From Lysobacteraceae bacterium (GTDB lineage: Bacteria; Pseudomonadota; Gammaproteobacteria; Xanthomonadales; Rhodanobacteraceae): DNA of 35,847 nt. A program made the position numbers and the translations under genes. The DNA lies in contig JAGWIC010000030.1 in the NCBI GenBank assembly GCA_028866435.1, positions 1 to 35,847 of the forward strand, in the 5' to 3' direction. Within the stretch, counting starts at the first letter, position 1, and every line of letters starts with the position of its first letter. Under the pieces are notes generated by a model. It was given only the letters and a program-made list of their open reading frames with translations. It had not been told where the DNA came from and did no database searches. Of this stretch, positions 7,943-15,796 are shown piece after piece.

Positions 7943-8299
7943 ATGGCGCGCATCGCGGGTGTCAATTTGCCGGTCCAGAAGCATGTCTGGGTTGGTCTGC
8001 AGAGTATTTACGGTATCGGCCGCAGCCGGGCCAGGAAGGTCTGCGTGGATGCGGGTGTGGTTCCGACCACCCCGATCAAGTCCCTCAGTGAAGGCGAGGT
8101 GGAGAAGATCCGCCACGAAATCGGCAAGTACATCGTCGAGGGCGACCTGCGCCGTGAGGTCGGCATGGCCATCAAGCGTCTGATGGACCTGGGTTGCTAC
8201 CGTGGCCTGCGCCATCGTCGCGGCCTGCCCGTGCGCGGTCAGCGCACCCGTACCAACGCACGTACCCGCAAGGGCCCCCGTCGCGCGATCAAGAAGTGA
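7943..8299 (+). CDS. rpsM: 30S ribosomal protein S13
   Basis: The product has 118 residues (E. coli 118). It begins [26 protein letters not shown], the standard S13 amino end. S13 lies on the 30S head and forms subunit bridges B1a and B1b. The C-terminal tail ([21 protein letters not shown]) reaches the P-site tRNA. A CGGAGA Shine-Dalgarno sequence stands 10-12 bases upstream. rpsK follows only after an 84-base structured spacer, instead of the short gap usual in the alpha operon. Confidence 0.97.
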   Translation: MARIAGVNLPVQKHVWVGLQSIYGIGRSRARKVCVDAGVVPTTPIKSLSEGEVEKIRHEIGKYIVEGDLRREVGMAIKRLMDLGCYRGLRHRRGLPVRGQRTRTNARTRKGPRRAIKK

Positions 8300-8321
8300 T
8301 TGCACTAGTGCGATCGTCCAC

Positions 8322-8372
8322 GGTCGCGAAGATCAAAAAGCGGTCATCCGTGGCCGCACTGATTACCAAGAG
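8322..8372 (+). promoter_or_regulatory. rpsK leader with repeat-type hairpin
   Basis: The hairpin GCGGTCA (8340-8346) with TGGCCGC (8351-8357) has loop TCCG, 7 pairs and one G-U. It is preceded by GATCAAAAA and followed by an AAGAG element. The whole block resembles the segment before rpsD (8797-8846) in order and sequence, while the stem differs by base changes that keep pairing. It may be a cis-acting ribosomal-protein regulatory site or a dispersed palindromic repeat. The similarity is direct observation and the role is inference. Confidence 0.55.
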
Positions 8373-8383
8373 CCTCAAAAATT

Positions 8384-8770
8384 ATGGCTAAGCCGGTCAA
8401 AACCAAGAAGAAGATCAAGCGTGTCGTCACGGATGCCGTGGCCCACGTGCAGGCCTCCTTCAACAACACCATCGTCACCATCACCGATCGCCAGGGCAAT
8501 GCCTTGTCGTGGGCTACCGCCGGCGGCGCCGGTTTTCGCGGCTCGCGCAAGTCGACCCCGTTCGCTGCCCAGGTGGCCGCCGAGAAGGCCGGCCGCGCTG
8601 CCGGCGACTACGGCGTGAAGACGGTGGAAGTGCGCATCAAGGGCCCGGGCCCGGGCCGCGAGTCGGCGGTGCGCTCGCTGAACGCGTTGGGCTACAAGGT
8701 GCTCAATATCATCGACGTCACGCCGATTCCGCATAACGGCTGCCGTCCTCCCAAGAAGCGTCGAGTCTGA
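8384..8770 (+). CDS. rpsK: 30S ribosomal protein S11
   Basis: The product has 128 residues (E. coli 129). S11 lies on the 30S platform near the mRNA exit channel and Shine-Dalgarno helix. The family signature [31 protein letters not shown] spans about residues 33-63. The C-terminus [13 protein letters not shown] is almost invariant. No strong Shine-Dalgarno sequence is adjacent to the ATG; AAGAG lies about 10 bases further up than usual. Translation may therefore depend on the leader structure or on coupling with rpsM. Confidence 0.97.
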   Translation: MAKPVKTKKKIKRVVTDAVAHVQASFNNTIVTITDRQGNALSWATAGGAGFRGSRKSTPFAAQVAAEKAGRAAGDYGVKTVEVRIKGPGPGRESAVRSLNALGYKVLNIIDVTPIPHNGCRPPKKRRV

Positions 8771-8796
8771 AGCTTGTTTCTTGCGGTCATCCCTGA

Positions 8797-8846
8797 TCGC
8801 GAGAATCAAAAACCGGCCACCCGTGGCCGGACTATTGAAGAGAAAA
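8797..8846 (+). promoter_or_regulatory. rpsD leader with repeat-type hairpin
   Basis: The hairpin CCGGCCA (8813-8819) with TGGCCGG (8824-8830) has loop CCCG and seven Watson-Crick pairs. It is preceded by GAATCAAAAA and followed by ACTATTGAAGAG. Compared with the rpsK leader, the outer G-C pair has become C-G and the G-U pair has become G-C, so the stem is preserved. S4, the product of the next gene, is the known alpha-operon repressor in E. coli, but there it acts at the rpsM leader. Confidence 0.55.
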
Positions 8847-8849
8847 AAC

Positions 8850-9476
<627 letters not shown>

Positions 9477-9491
9477 TTACCGGAGCTCTGC

Positions 9492-10490
9492 ATGGCAGTT
9501 TCGTCAACTAGTGTGCTGCGGCCGCGTGGCCTCAGCGTCGAACAGCTCGGAGCCAACCGCGCCAAGGTGGTGGTCGAGCCGCTCGAGCGTGGCTTCGGTC
9601 ACACCCTGGGCAACGCGCTGCGCCGCGTGCTGCTCTCCTCGATCCCCGGCAGCGCCATCGTCGAGGTCGAGATCGATGGCGTGTTGCATGAATACACCAC
9701 GCTGGAAGGTCTGCAGGAAGACGTCATCGAAGTCCTGCTGAACCTGAAGGACGTGGCCATTCGCCAGCATACCGGCGATGAAGTCACCCTGACCTTGTCC
9801 AAGAAAGGCAAGGGCGTGGTTACCGCCGGCGACATCGTGGTCGACCACTCGGTCGAGATCATCAATCCCGAGCATGTGCTTTGCCACCTGACCAAGGACA
9901 TCTCGCTCAACATGCGCCTGAAGGTGCGTCGCGGTGTCGGCTACCAGCCGGCCAGCGCGCGCCAGCATCCGGATGACGAAGCGCGTCCGATCGGTCGGCT
10001 GCAGCTGGACGCCTCGTTCGCGCCCGTGCTGCGGGTGGCCTATGAAGTGGACGCCGCTCGCGTCGAGCAGCGCACCAACCTCGACAAGCTGGTGCTCGAC
10101 ATCGAGACCAACGGCACCATCGGCGCCGAGGACGCGGTGCGCAAGGCGGCCGAGATCATCAACGACCAGCTGTCGGTGTTCGGCGATTTCTCGCGTCGCG
10201 AGAGCGCCACCGACAAGGCCGAGAAGAGCGGTTTCGACCCGCTGCTGCTGCGCCCGATCGACGACCTGGAGCTCACCGTGCGTTCGGCCAACTGCCTCAA
10301 GGCCGAGAGCATCTACTACATCGGCGACCTGGTGCAGAAGACCGAGGTCGAGCTGCTGAAGACGCCGAACCTGGGCAAGAAGTCGCTGACCGAGATCAAG
10401 GACGTGCTGGGCGGGCGTGGTCTCGCCCTCGGCATGAAGCTCGAGAACTGGCCGCCGCCGGGCCTGGCGCACGGCATGCAGCTTGGCTGA
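9492..10490 (+). CDS. rpoA: RNA polymerase alpha subunit
   Basis: The product has 332 residues, the usual length. The N-terminal dimerisation domain contains the signature [22 protein letters not shown] and GAAITEVEI-like [13 protein letters not shown] (residues about 25-65). The C-terminal domain (about 245-325), which binds UP elements and activators, contains [19 protein letters not shown]-like sequence and [20 protein letters not shown] occurs about 7 bases before the ATG. Its location between rpsD and rplQ is standard. It is followed by an unusually long structured gap. Confidence 0.98.
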   Translation: MAVSSTSVLRPRGLSVEQLGANRAKVVVEPLERGFGHTLGNALRRVLLSSIPGSAIVEVEIDGVLHEYTTLEGLQEDVIEVLLNLKDVAIRQHTGDEVTLTLSKKGKGVVTAGDIVVDHSVEIINPEHVLCHLTKDISLNMRLKVRRGVGYQPASARQHPDDEARPIGRLQLDASFAPVLRVAYEVDAARVEQRTNLDKLVLDIETNGTIGAEDAVRKAAEIINDQLSVFGDFSRRESATDKAEKSGFDPLLLRPIDDLELTVRSANCLKAESIYYIGDLVQKTEVELLKTPNLGKKSLTEIKDVLGGRGLALGMKLENWPPPGLAHGMQLG

Positions 10491-10700
10491 TGGTTTGCCG
10501 CCGCGATCGGCCTCGATCGCGGCAGCGGGCCGGGCTGCCCCTCGCGCGGTCGCCTGGCCAACGGTAAGTCCGGGCGCGGGCCATTCGTGGCCGCGCTCTT
10601 CACAAGAGCCCGCGCGAATGGGGCCTTTATAAGCGGGTAACCGCGGAAAACCGGACGTGCGTGCCGGTTTTTCATAACAACAGACACAGAGAATCTTGCC
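10491..10700 (+). promoter_or_regulatory. Long structured gap between rpoA and rplQ
   Basis: The 210 bases hold several inverted repeats. A perfect 10-bp stem pairs 10500-10509 with 10514-10523. GCGGGCCA (10576-10583) pairs with TGGCCGC (10588-10594) with one bulge. GCTCTT (10595-10600) pairs with AAGAGC (10604-10609) inside a longer imperfect palindrome spanning about 10578-10626. A terminator-like hairpin at 10647-10672 ends the series. Together they could attenuate read-through into rplQ. No strong promoter was recognised. Confidence 0.45.
10647..10672 (+). terminator. Terminator-like hairpin before rplQ
   Basis: AAAACCGG (10647-10654) pairs with CCGGTTTT (10664-10671) around a nine-base loop, followed by one more T. 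It has the form of a weak, possibly bidirectional intrinsic terminator, with four of its eight stem pairs A-T. Because rplQ normally shares its mRNA with rpoA, partial termination (attenuation) is more likely than a full stop. It ends 28 bases before the rplQ start. Confidence 0.4.
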
Positions 10701-11084
10701 ATGCGCCACCAAAAATCCGGTCGCAAATTCAACCGCACCAGCTCGCACCGCGAGGCCATGTTCCGCAACATGGCGTCGTCGCTGCTGAAGCATGAGTTGA
10801 TCCGCACCACCCTGCCCAAGGCGAAGGAGCTTCGCCGCGTCGCCGAGCCGCTGATCACGTTGTCGAAGACCGACGGCGTCGCCAACCGCCGCCTGGCGTT
10901 CTCGCGCCTGCGCGACAAGGAAGCGGTAGGCAAGCTGTTCGTCGAGCTGGGGCCGCGCTACAAGGAGCGTCCCGGTGGTTACCTGCGCATCCTCAAGTGC
11001 GGCTTCCGTCCTGGCGACAATGCGCCGATGGCGTACGTCGAGCTGGTCGGTCGCCCGCAGGTCGAAGCCATCGACGCCGAGTAA
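10701..11084 (+). CDS. rplQ: 50S ribosomal protein L17
   Basis: The product has 127 residues (E. coli 127), beginning [24 protein letters not shown], the near-invariant L17 amino end. L17 lies near the tunnel exit, beside L22 and L32. The C-terminal part [32 protein letters not shown] is complete. An AGAGAAT element gives a modest Shine-Dalgarno sequence. It is the last gene of the ribosomal cluster and is followed by a good terminator. Confidence 0.97.
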   Translation: MRHQKSGRKFNRTSSHREAMFRNMASSLLKHELIRTTLPKAKELRRVAEPLITLSKTDGVANRRLAFSRLRDKEAVGKLFVELGPRYKERPGGYLRILKCGFRPGDNAPMAYVELVGRPQVEAIDAE

Positions 11085-11131
11085 GCCGATCGGCGACAGC
11101 GTCGGCGGGCCGCCCTCAGCGGCCGCAACAG

Positions 11132-11159
11132 ACCCGGCGGGGCGACCTGCCGGGTTTTT
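11132..11159 (+). terminator. Intrinsic terminator of the ribosomal cluster
   Basis: ACCCGGCGGG (11132-11141) pairs with CCTGCCGGGT (11146-11155), ten pairs with one G-U, around loop GCGA. It is followed by a T-tract to 11159. It lies 47 bases after the rplQ stop and is the most convincing Rho-independent terminator in the window. Confidence 0.85.
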
Positions 11160-11266
11160 GCCGTCTGGCGGCAGCCGGCCGTGGCGCGCAGGCAAGATGC
11201 CGCACGGCTGCTGACAGCGCGGCGGCGAACGGGTAAGGTCGATGTTCCGCAACGCAGCAATGTCCC

Positions 11267-11779
11267 ATGAATCCATTCCGCTGGTCTTATCGCTTCAGTT
11301 TCCTCGTCGGCTTCCTGATTTGCGGCAGCCTGATGGGTTTTGCGCTTTTCGCCGAATATTTCTGGCAGATGTTTCCCTGCCCGCTGTGCATTTTCCAGCG
11401 GATCGCGGTGATCGTGATGGGGGTGTTTTTCCTGCTTGGCGCGGCGTGGGCACCCCGCGGGTCCATGCGCTGGATTCCCGCGGCGGGGGTCTGGCTCGGC
11501 GCGCTGTTCGGCATGGTGGTGGCGGGGCGGCACCTGTGGATCCAGTCGCTGCCCGCGGATCAGGTGCCGTCGTGCGGCCCACCGCTGGATTACATGTTCA
11601 GCGCGTTCCCGTTTGCCAAGGTACTCGAGCTGGTGTTCACCGGGTCGGGCGAATGCGCCAAGGTCGAGCCTATCCTCGGCCTGCCGATGCCGGCGTGGAC
11701 GCTGTTCTGGTTTGTCGTGCTGGCGGTGCTGGCCTGGCTGGCCGTTCGTCGGGAGGGGCCGGCACATGTCGCGAACTGA
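11267..11779 (+). CDS. dsbB: Disulfide bond formation protein DsbB
   Basis: The product has 170 residues with four membrane helices. DsbB reoxidises periplasmic DsbA and passes the electrons to ubiquinone. Both redox pairs are present: C38-P-L-C41 in the first periplasmic loop (E. coli C41/C44) and C103/C130 in the second (E. coli C104/C130). The quinone-contact arginine follows in CIFQR (R45). No obvious Shine-Dalgarno sequence precedes the ATG. An overlapping ATG seven bases upstream is in another frame. The gene overlaps the next one by 14 bases, although the two functions are unrelated. Confidence 0.95.
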   Translation: MNPFRWSYRFSFLVGFLICGSLMGFALFAEYFWQMFPCPLCIFQRIAVIVMGVFFLLGAAWAPRGSMRWIPAAGVWLGALFGMVVAGRHLWIQSLPADQVPSCGPPLDYMFSAFPFAKVLELVFTGSGECAKVEPILGLPMPAWTLFWFVVLAVLAWLAVRREGPAHVAN

Positions 11780-13154
11780 TCCGATGAAGGCCGTTTCCGC
11801 ACTGCACGCTGGCCAGGCGGGCTGGGCACCGCAGTCCTGGCAGCGGCGCGAGGCCCTGCAGCAGCCGCGCTACGACGACGCGGCCGAGCTGGCAGCGGCG
11901 GGCGCCCAGCTGAGCCGGTTGCCGCCGCTGGTGACCTCGTGGGAGGTGCTGGCGCTGAAGCAGGCCATCGCCGAAGCGCAGCAAGGCCAGCGCTTCCTGC
12001 TGCAGGGCGGGGACTGCGCCGAGAGCTTCGCCGACTGCACCAGCCCGATCATCTCGAACCGGCTCAAGGTATTGCTGCAGATGAGCCTGGTGCTGGTGCA
12101 CGGGCTGAAGAAGCCGGTGCTTCGGGTCGGCCGGTTCGCCGGCCAGTATGCCAAGCCCCGTTCCACGGATACCGAGACGCGCGACGGCGTGACCCTGCCG
12201 AGCTTTCGCGGCGACGTGGTCAATGGCCCCGAATTCACGGCGCAGGCGCGACGTGCCGATCCGCAGCGGCTGATCCTGGCGCACGCGCATTCGGCGCTGA
12301 CCATGAACTTCGTGCGCGCGCTGATCGATGGCGGTTTCGCCGACCTGCATCATCCGGAGTATTGGGGCCTGGCCTGGGTCGAGCATTCGCCGCTGGCCGC
12401 CGAGTATCGGGAGATGGTGACCGGCATCGGCAACTCGCTGCGGTTCATGGAGACCCTGGCCGGCCCGATCGCCGGTTTCTCGCGGGTGGATTTCTTCACC
12501 TCGCACGAGGCCTTGCTGCTGCATTACGAGGAGGCGCTGACCCGGCAGGTGCCGCGGCACGAGGGCTGGTTCAACCTGTCCACGCATTTTCCATGGATCG
12601 GCATGCGTACGGCGGCGCTGGACGGTGCGCACGTGGAGTATTTCCGCGGCATCCGCAACCCGGTTGCGGTGAAGGTGGGTCCCTCGGTCACGCCCGAGCA
12701 GCTGTTGCCGCTGATCGACGTGCTCAACCCCGACGACGAGCCGGGGCGACTCACCCTGATCCATCGCATGGGCAACGCGAAGATCGCCGCGGCGCTGCCT
12801 GCCCTGCTGGATGCGGTGAAGCGGGAAGGGCGCCGGGTGCTGTGGGTGGCCGATCCGATGCATGGCAATACGGAAAGCACGTCCAACGGCCACAAGACGC
12901 GCCGCTTCGACAATATCCGTGGCGAGCTGGATCAGGCCTTCGACATCCACGCGGCGGCAGGCACACGTCTGGGCGGCGTGCACCTGGAGCTGACCGGCGA
13001 GGACGTCACCGAGTGCATGGGCGGCGCGCGCGACCTGTCCGAAACCGATCTGGATCGCGCCTACAAGTCGATGGTCGACCCGCGGCTCAACTACGAGCAG
13101 TCGCTGGAGCTGGCGATGTTGATCGTGCGCAAATCGGCAGGCGGGCAGGGCTGA
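11766..13154 (+). CDS. Class II 3-deoxy-D-arabino-heptulosonate 7-phosphate synthase
   Basis: The product has 462 residues and is of the plant/mycobacterial type II, not the E. coli AroFGH type. It condenses phosphoenolpyruvate with erythrose 4-phosphate, the first step to chorismate and aromatic amino acids. Conserved metal and active-site segments are visible: GGDCAESF (C84), DPMHGNTEST, LELTGEDVTECMGG and DPRLNYEQSLELA. I choose the ATG at 11766 because GGGAGGGG lies 8 bases before it, giving a 14-base overlap with dsbB. The next ATG (11784) lacks such a signal. A GC-rich hairpin (13164-13195) follows the stop. Confidence 0.93.
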   Translation: MSRTDPMKAVSALHAGQAGWAPQSWQRREALQQPRYDDAAELAAAGAQLSRLPPLVTSWEVLALKQAIAEAQQGQRFLLQGGDCAESFADCTSPIISNRLKVLLQMSLVLVHGLKKPVLRVGRFAGQYAKPRSTDTETRDGVTLPSFRGDVVNGPEFTAQARRADPQRLILAHAHSALTMNFVRALIDGGFADLHHPEYWGLAWVEHSPLAAEYREMVTGIGNSLRFMETLAGPIAGFSRVDFFTSHEALLLHYEEALTRQVPRHEGWFNLSTHFPWIGMRTAALDGAHVEYFRGIRNPVAVKVGPSVTPEQLLPLIDVLNPDDEPGRLTLIHRMGNAKIAAALPALLDAVKREGRRVLWVADPMHGNTESTSNGHKTRRFDNIRGELDQAFDIHAAAGTRLGGVHLELTGEDVTECMGGARDLSETDLDRAYKSMVDPRLNYEQSLELAMLIVRKSAGGQG

Positions 13155-13163
13155 GCCCCGGCA

Positions 13164-13195
13164 GCCCGGGCCGTCCGGCGAGCCGGCGGCCGGGC
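13164..13195 (+). other. GC-rich hairpin after the DAHP synthase gene
   Basis: GCCCGG (13164-13169) pairs with CCGGGC (13190-13195), with further complementarity inside (GCCG with CGGC). No T-tract follows, so it is a possible mRNA 3'-end stabiliser or a Rho-dependent boundary rather than an intrinsic terminator. Confidence 0.35.
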
Positions 13196-13222
13196 GAGGC
13201 CATGCCCGCGTACAATCCCGGC

Positions 13223-13975
13223 ATGACCAGTCGCGCCCGCCGTCGCCGTACCCGCTTCCTCGTCGTCCTCGCGCCGTGCCTGCTTGCATGGCAGGCCGTC
13301 CGAGCAGTCCATGCCGCCGAAGAGGTGGCGGCCATCCCCGACACCTTGCAGCAACGGATCGCCGTGTGCACCAGCTGCCATGGCGTGCATGGCGAAGGCA
13401 CGCCGGGCAGTGGCTATTTTCCGCGACTGGCGGGCAAGCCGGCCGACTACCTGGTGCGGCAGATGCAGGATTTTCGCCGTGGCCTGCGCAAATACGCGCC
13501 GATGGAGTACACCGTGCGCCAGCTGAGTCCGGCCTACATGCGCGAGATCGCCGACTATTTCGCCGCCCAGCAGGTGCCCTATCAGCGCTCGGCGGTGCCG
13601 GCCGTGTCGGCGCAAACGCTGCAGCGCGGGGAGCAACTGATCGACCATGGCGATCCGGCGCGCCGGGTCCCCGCCTGCACCGCTTGCCATGGCAGCCAGC
13701 TCACCGGGGTGCAACCCTCCACGCCCGCCCTGGTCGGCCTGCCGTATGACTACGTCAGTGCCCAGCTGGGCTCGTGGCGCACGCATACCCGTGCGATGGC
13801 GGCGCCGGACTGCATGGCAGTGATCGCCGGGCGGCTCGCGGATTCGGACATCACCGCCGTCGCCGCGGCGCTGGCCAGCCGCGAGTTGCCGGCCGACATC
13901 CACCCGCAGCCGGCTGGCTCGGTCAAGCCACCGTTGCCTTGCGGTGTGCTGGCTGCCGGGGCGAGCGTGCCATGA
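13223..13975 (+). CDS. Diheme c-type cytochrome (cytochrome c4-like), exported
   Basis: The product has 250 residues. A signal peptide is evident (basic RARRRRTRF, then a hydrophobic stretch to about residue 32, AHAAEE-like end). Two c-type heme sites follow, CTSCH (49-53) and CTACH (152-156), each with a downstream Met in a c4-like setting (KYAPMEY, TRAMAAP). This fits a tandem-domain c4 or c553 electron carrier in the periplasm. An ATG at 13202 is an alternative start. TACAAT at 13211-13216 lies just before 13223 and suggests a very short leader. The gene ends in an ATGA overlap with the next cytochrome gene. Confidence 0.88.
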   Translation: MTSRARRRRTRFLVVLAPCLLAWQAVRAVHAAEEVAAIPDTLQQRIAVCTSCHGVHGEGTPGSGYFPRLAGKPADYLVRQMQDFRRGLRKYAPMEYTVRQLSPAYMREIADYFAAQQVPYQRSAVPAVSAQTLQRGEQLIDHGDPARRVPACTACHGSQLTGVQPSTPALVGLPYDYVSAQLGSWRTHTRAMAAPDCMAVIAGRLADSDITAVAAALASRELPADIHPQPAGSVKPPLPCGVLAAGASVP

Positions 13976-15261
13976 GGGGCCTGCGCAGGCTGTTCGCGAT
14001 GCTGTTGCTGTTGCTGGTGTTGCTGGCGGGCTGGCTGGTTGTTGCCGCCGATGCAGGGCATCGCCCGGAAGCGCGGACCGGGATCGGCCCGGCGAGCCTG
14101 AGCGATCCGGCGCTGATCGCCCGCGGCGACTACCTGGCCACGGCGGCGGACTGCGCGGGTTGCCATACGGCGCAGGGCGGTCGGCCAATGGCCGGTGGGC
14201 GCCTGCTGCCCACCCCGTTCGGCAATATCCCGGTGCCGAACATCACGCCCGACCGCGAGACCGGGCTGGGCCGCTGGAGCTTTGCCGATTTCTGGCGGGC
14301 CCTGCATACGGGACGCGGTCGCCGCGGCGAATGGCTGTACCCGGCCTTTCCGTATACCTCATACACCCGCGTCAGCAGGGACGATGCACTGGCGATATTC
14401 GCCTACCTGCAGTCGCTGCCGCCGGTACATCGGCCGACCGCCACCGGGTCCCTGCGCTTTCCCTACGACCGGCGCGAGAGCCTGGGCCCCTGGCGCGCGC
14501 TGTATTTCCGGGCCGGTGAGTTTCGGCCCGATCCGGAGCAGAGCGCGCCATGGAACCGCGGCGCCTACCTGGTACAGGGCCTGGGCCACTGCGGCGAATG
14601 CCACACCAGACGCAACGCCTGGGGCGGCCTGGCGGCGGCGCCGACGCTCGGTGGCGGACAGATACCGGTGCAGAACTGGTATGCGCCGGATCTGAGCACC
14701 CGACAGCATGGCGGCCTGCAGGGCTGGAGCGCGCAGGACATCGTGCAACTGCTCAAGACCGGCCAGTCCGGCAGGGGCTCCGCGTTCGGACCGATGGCGG
14801 ACGTGGTGGCCGGCAGTACCCAGCACCTGTCCGACGACGACCTGCAGGCGATGGCCACCTACCTGGTCTCCCTGCCGGCGCGTGCACCGGTGCCGGACGT
14901 GGATCCGACATCCCACGACGATGCCCTGGTGCATCAGGGCAAGCCGTTGTACGCCGAGCATTGCGCGGCGTGCCACGGCAAGGACGGTCGCGGTATGGCC
15001 GGCGTCTATCCGCCGCTCGACGGCAACCCCTCGGTGATCGAGCCGAGCGGCATCAATGCCACCCGTGCGGTCCTGCTCGGCGGTTTTGCGCCGCTCACCC
15101 GGGCCGTCCCCAGGCCGTACTCGATGCCGCCGTTCGCGCAGCGATTGAGTGATGCCGAGGTAGCCGCGGTGGTCAGTTACATCCGTCGCAGCTGGTCGAA
15201 CCGGGCGTCGGCGGTGCGGCCGGAGGCGGTCGGCCGCGATCGGCAGACGCCGGCCGATTGA
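13972..15261 (+). CDS. Triheme c-type cytochrome, membrane-anchored or exported
   Basis: The product has 429 residues. A hydrophobic N-terminal segment (about residues 8-26) acts as signal or anchor. Three heme motifs follow: CAGCH (61-65), CGECH (207-211) and CAACH (331-335). Length and spacing resemble the cytochrome subunit of membrane alcohol, gluconate or sorbitol dehydrogenases, which passes electrons from a periplasmic flavin or PQQ enzyme to quinone. No such catalytic subunit lies nearby. The start overlaps the stop of the diheme gene (ATGA), so the two are translationally coupled and probably work in one chain. The substrate is unknown. Confidence 0.88.
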   Translation: MRGLRRLFAMLLLLLVLLAGWLVVAADAGHRPEARTGIGPASLSDPALIARGDYLATAADCAGCHTAQGGRPMAGGRLLPTPFGNIPVPNITPDRETGLGRWSFADFWRALHTGRGRRGEWLYPAFPYTSYTRVSRDDALAIFAYLQSLPPVHRPTATGSLRFPYDRRESLGPWRALYFRAGEFRPDPEQSAPWNRGAYLVQGLGHCGECHTRRNAWGGLAAAPTLGGGQIPVQNWYAPDLSTRQHGGLQGWSAQDIVQLLKTGQSGRGSAFGPMADVVAGSTQHLSDDDLQAMATYLVSLPARAPVPDVDPTSHDDALVHQGKPLYAEHCAACHGKDGRGMAGVYPPLDGNPSVIEPSGINATRAVLLGGFAPLTRAVPRPYSMPPFAQRLSDAEVAAVVSYIRRSWSNRASAVRPEAVGRDRQTPAD

Positions 15262-15283
15262 GCGCCAGCCAACGCCGCCGTGC

Positions 15284-15796
15284 TCAGCCCGGCGGGCGGC
15301 GGATGGCGGCCAGCTGCCGCCAGGGTTCGATCCGCCAGTGTCCACGCGCCTGGCCGGATGGGGAGGGCAGCACGAACACGCGCGTCGTGCCGATCGGCTG
15401 GTCCTGCAGGCCATAGTCGACCTGGCGGCCAAGCGCGGCGCGGGCGGCATTCTTGCTGGTAAAGGCCACGATGGCGGGCCGATAACGCCCGATCTTGCCG
15501 AGCAGGGCGGCGCGGTCGAACGCGTCGCGGGGCAGCTCGCTGTCGTTGCCGGCGTGGTGCTTGGCCAGGTCGGTGAGGCCGATGCCGTAGTCGGGCAGCT
15601 GCATGAATTCGCCCGCTGCCAGCAGGCGCGGAGTCAGGCCGGTCTCGAACAGGGCACGCCAGAACAGGTTGCCCGGATGGGCGTAGTACGCGCCCTCCGC
15701 GGCCGAGCGCCGGCCCGCCGCGGTGCCGCAAAACACCAGCGCCAGCCCGGCCCGCAGCACGTCGGGCAGGATCGGCTCAGGCAGGGGTGGCGGCAT
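15284..15796 (-). CDS. Mug-family mismatch-specific DNA glycosylase
   Basis: The product has 170 residues from the ATG at 15796, or 176 from 15814. It aligns with E. coli Mug: LVFCG...G, YYAHPGNLFWRAL, YGIGLTDLAKHHAG and the helix-insertion loop VLPSPSGQARGHW (Mug VLPNPSGLSR). Such enzymes remove uracil or alkylated bases from mispairs. The canonical GINPG catalytic motif, whose Asn activates water in Mug, reads GTAAG here, so specificity or chemistry may differ. The start overlaps the PP-loop gene by 20-38 bases, making it the last gene of a minus-strand operon. The symbol is withheld because of the altered motif. Confidence 0.85.
   Translation of the reverse strand: MPPPLPEPILPDVLRAGLALVFCGTAAGRRSAAEGAYYAHPGNLFWRALFETGLTPRLLAAGEFMQLPDYGIGLTDLAKHHAGNDSELPRDAFDRAALLGKIGRYRPAIVAFTSKNAARAALGRQVDYGLQDQPIGTTRVFVLPSPSGQARGHWRIEPWRQLAAIRRPPG

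Noticed and set aside
9504-11276. A 590-codon open frame on the minus strand opposite rpoA and rplQ
   Set aside because: It is a shadow of codon bias in conserved genes and has no start signal or domain; the plus-strand genes are certain.
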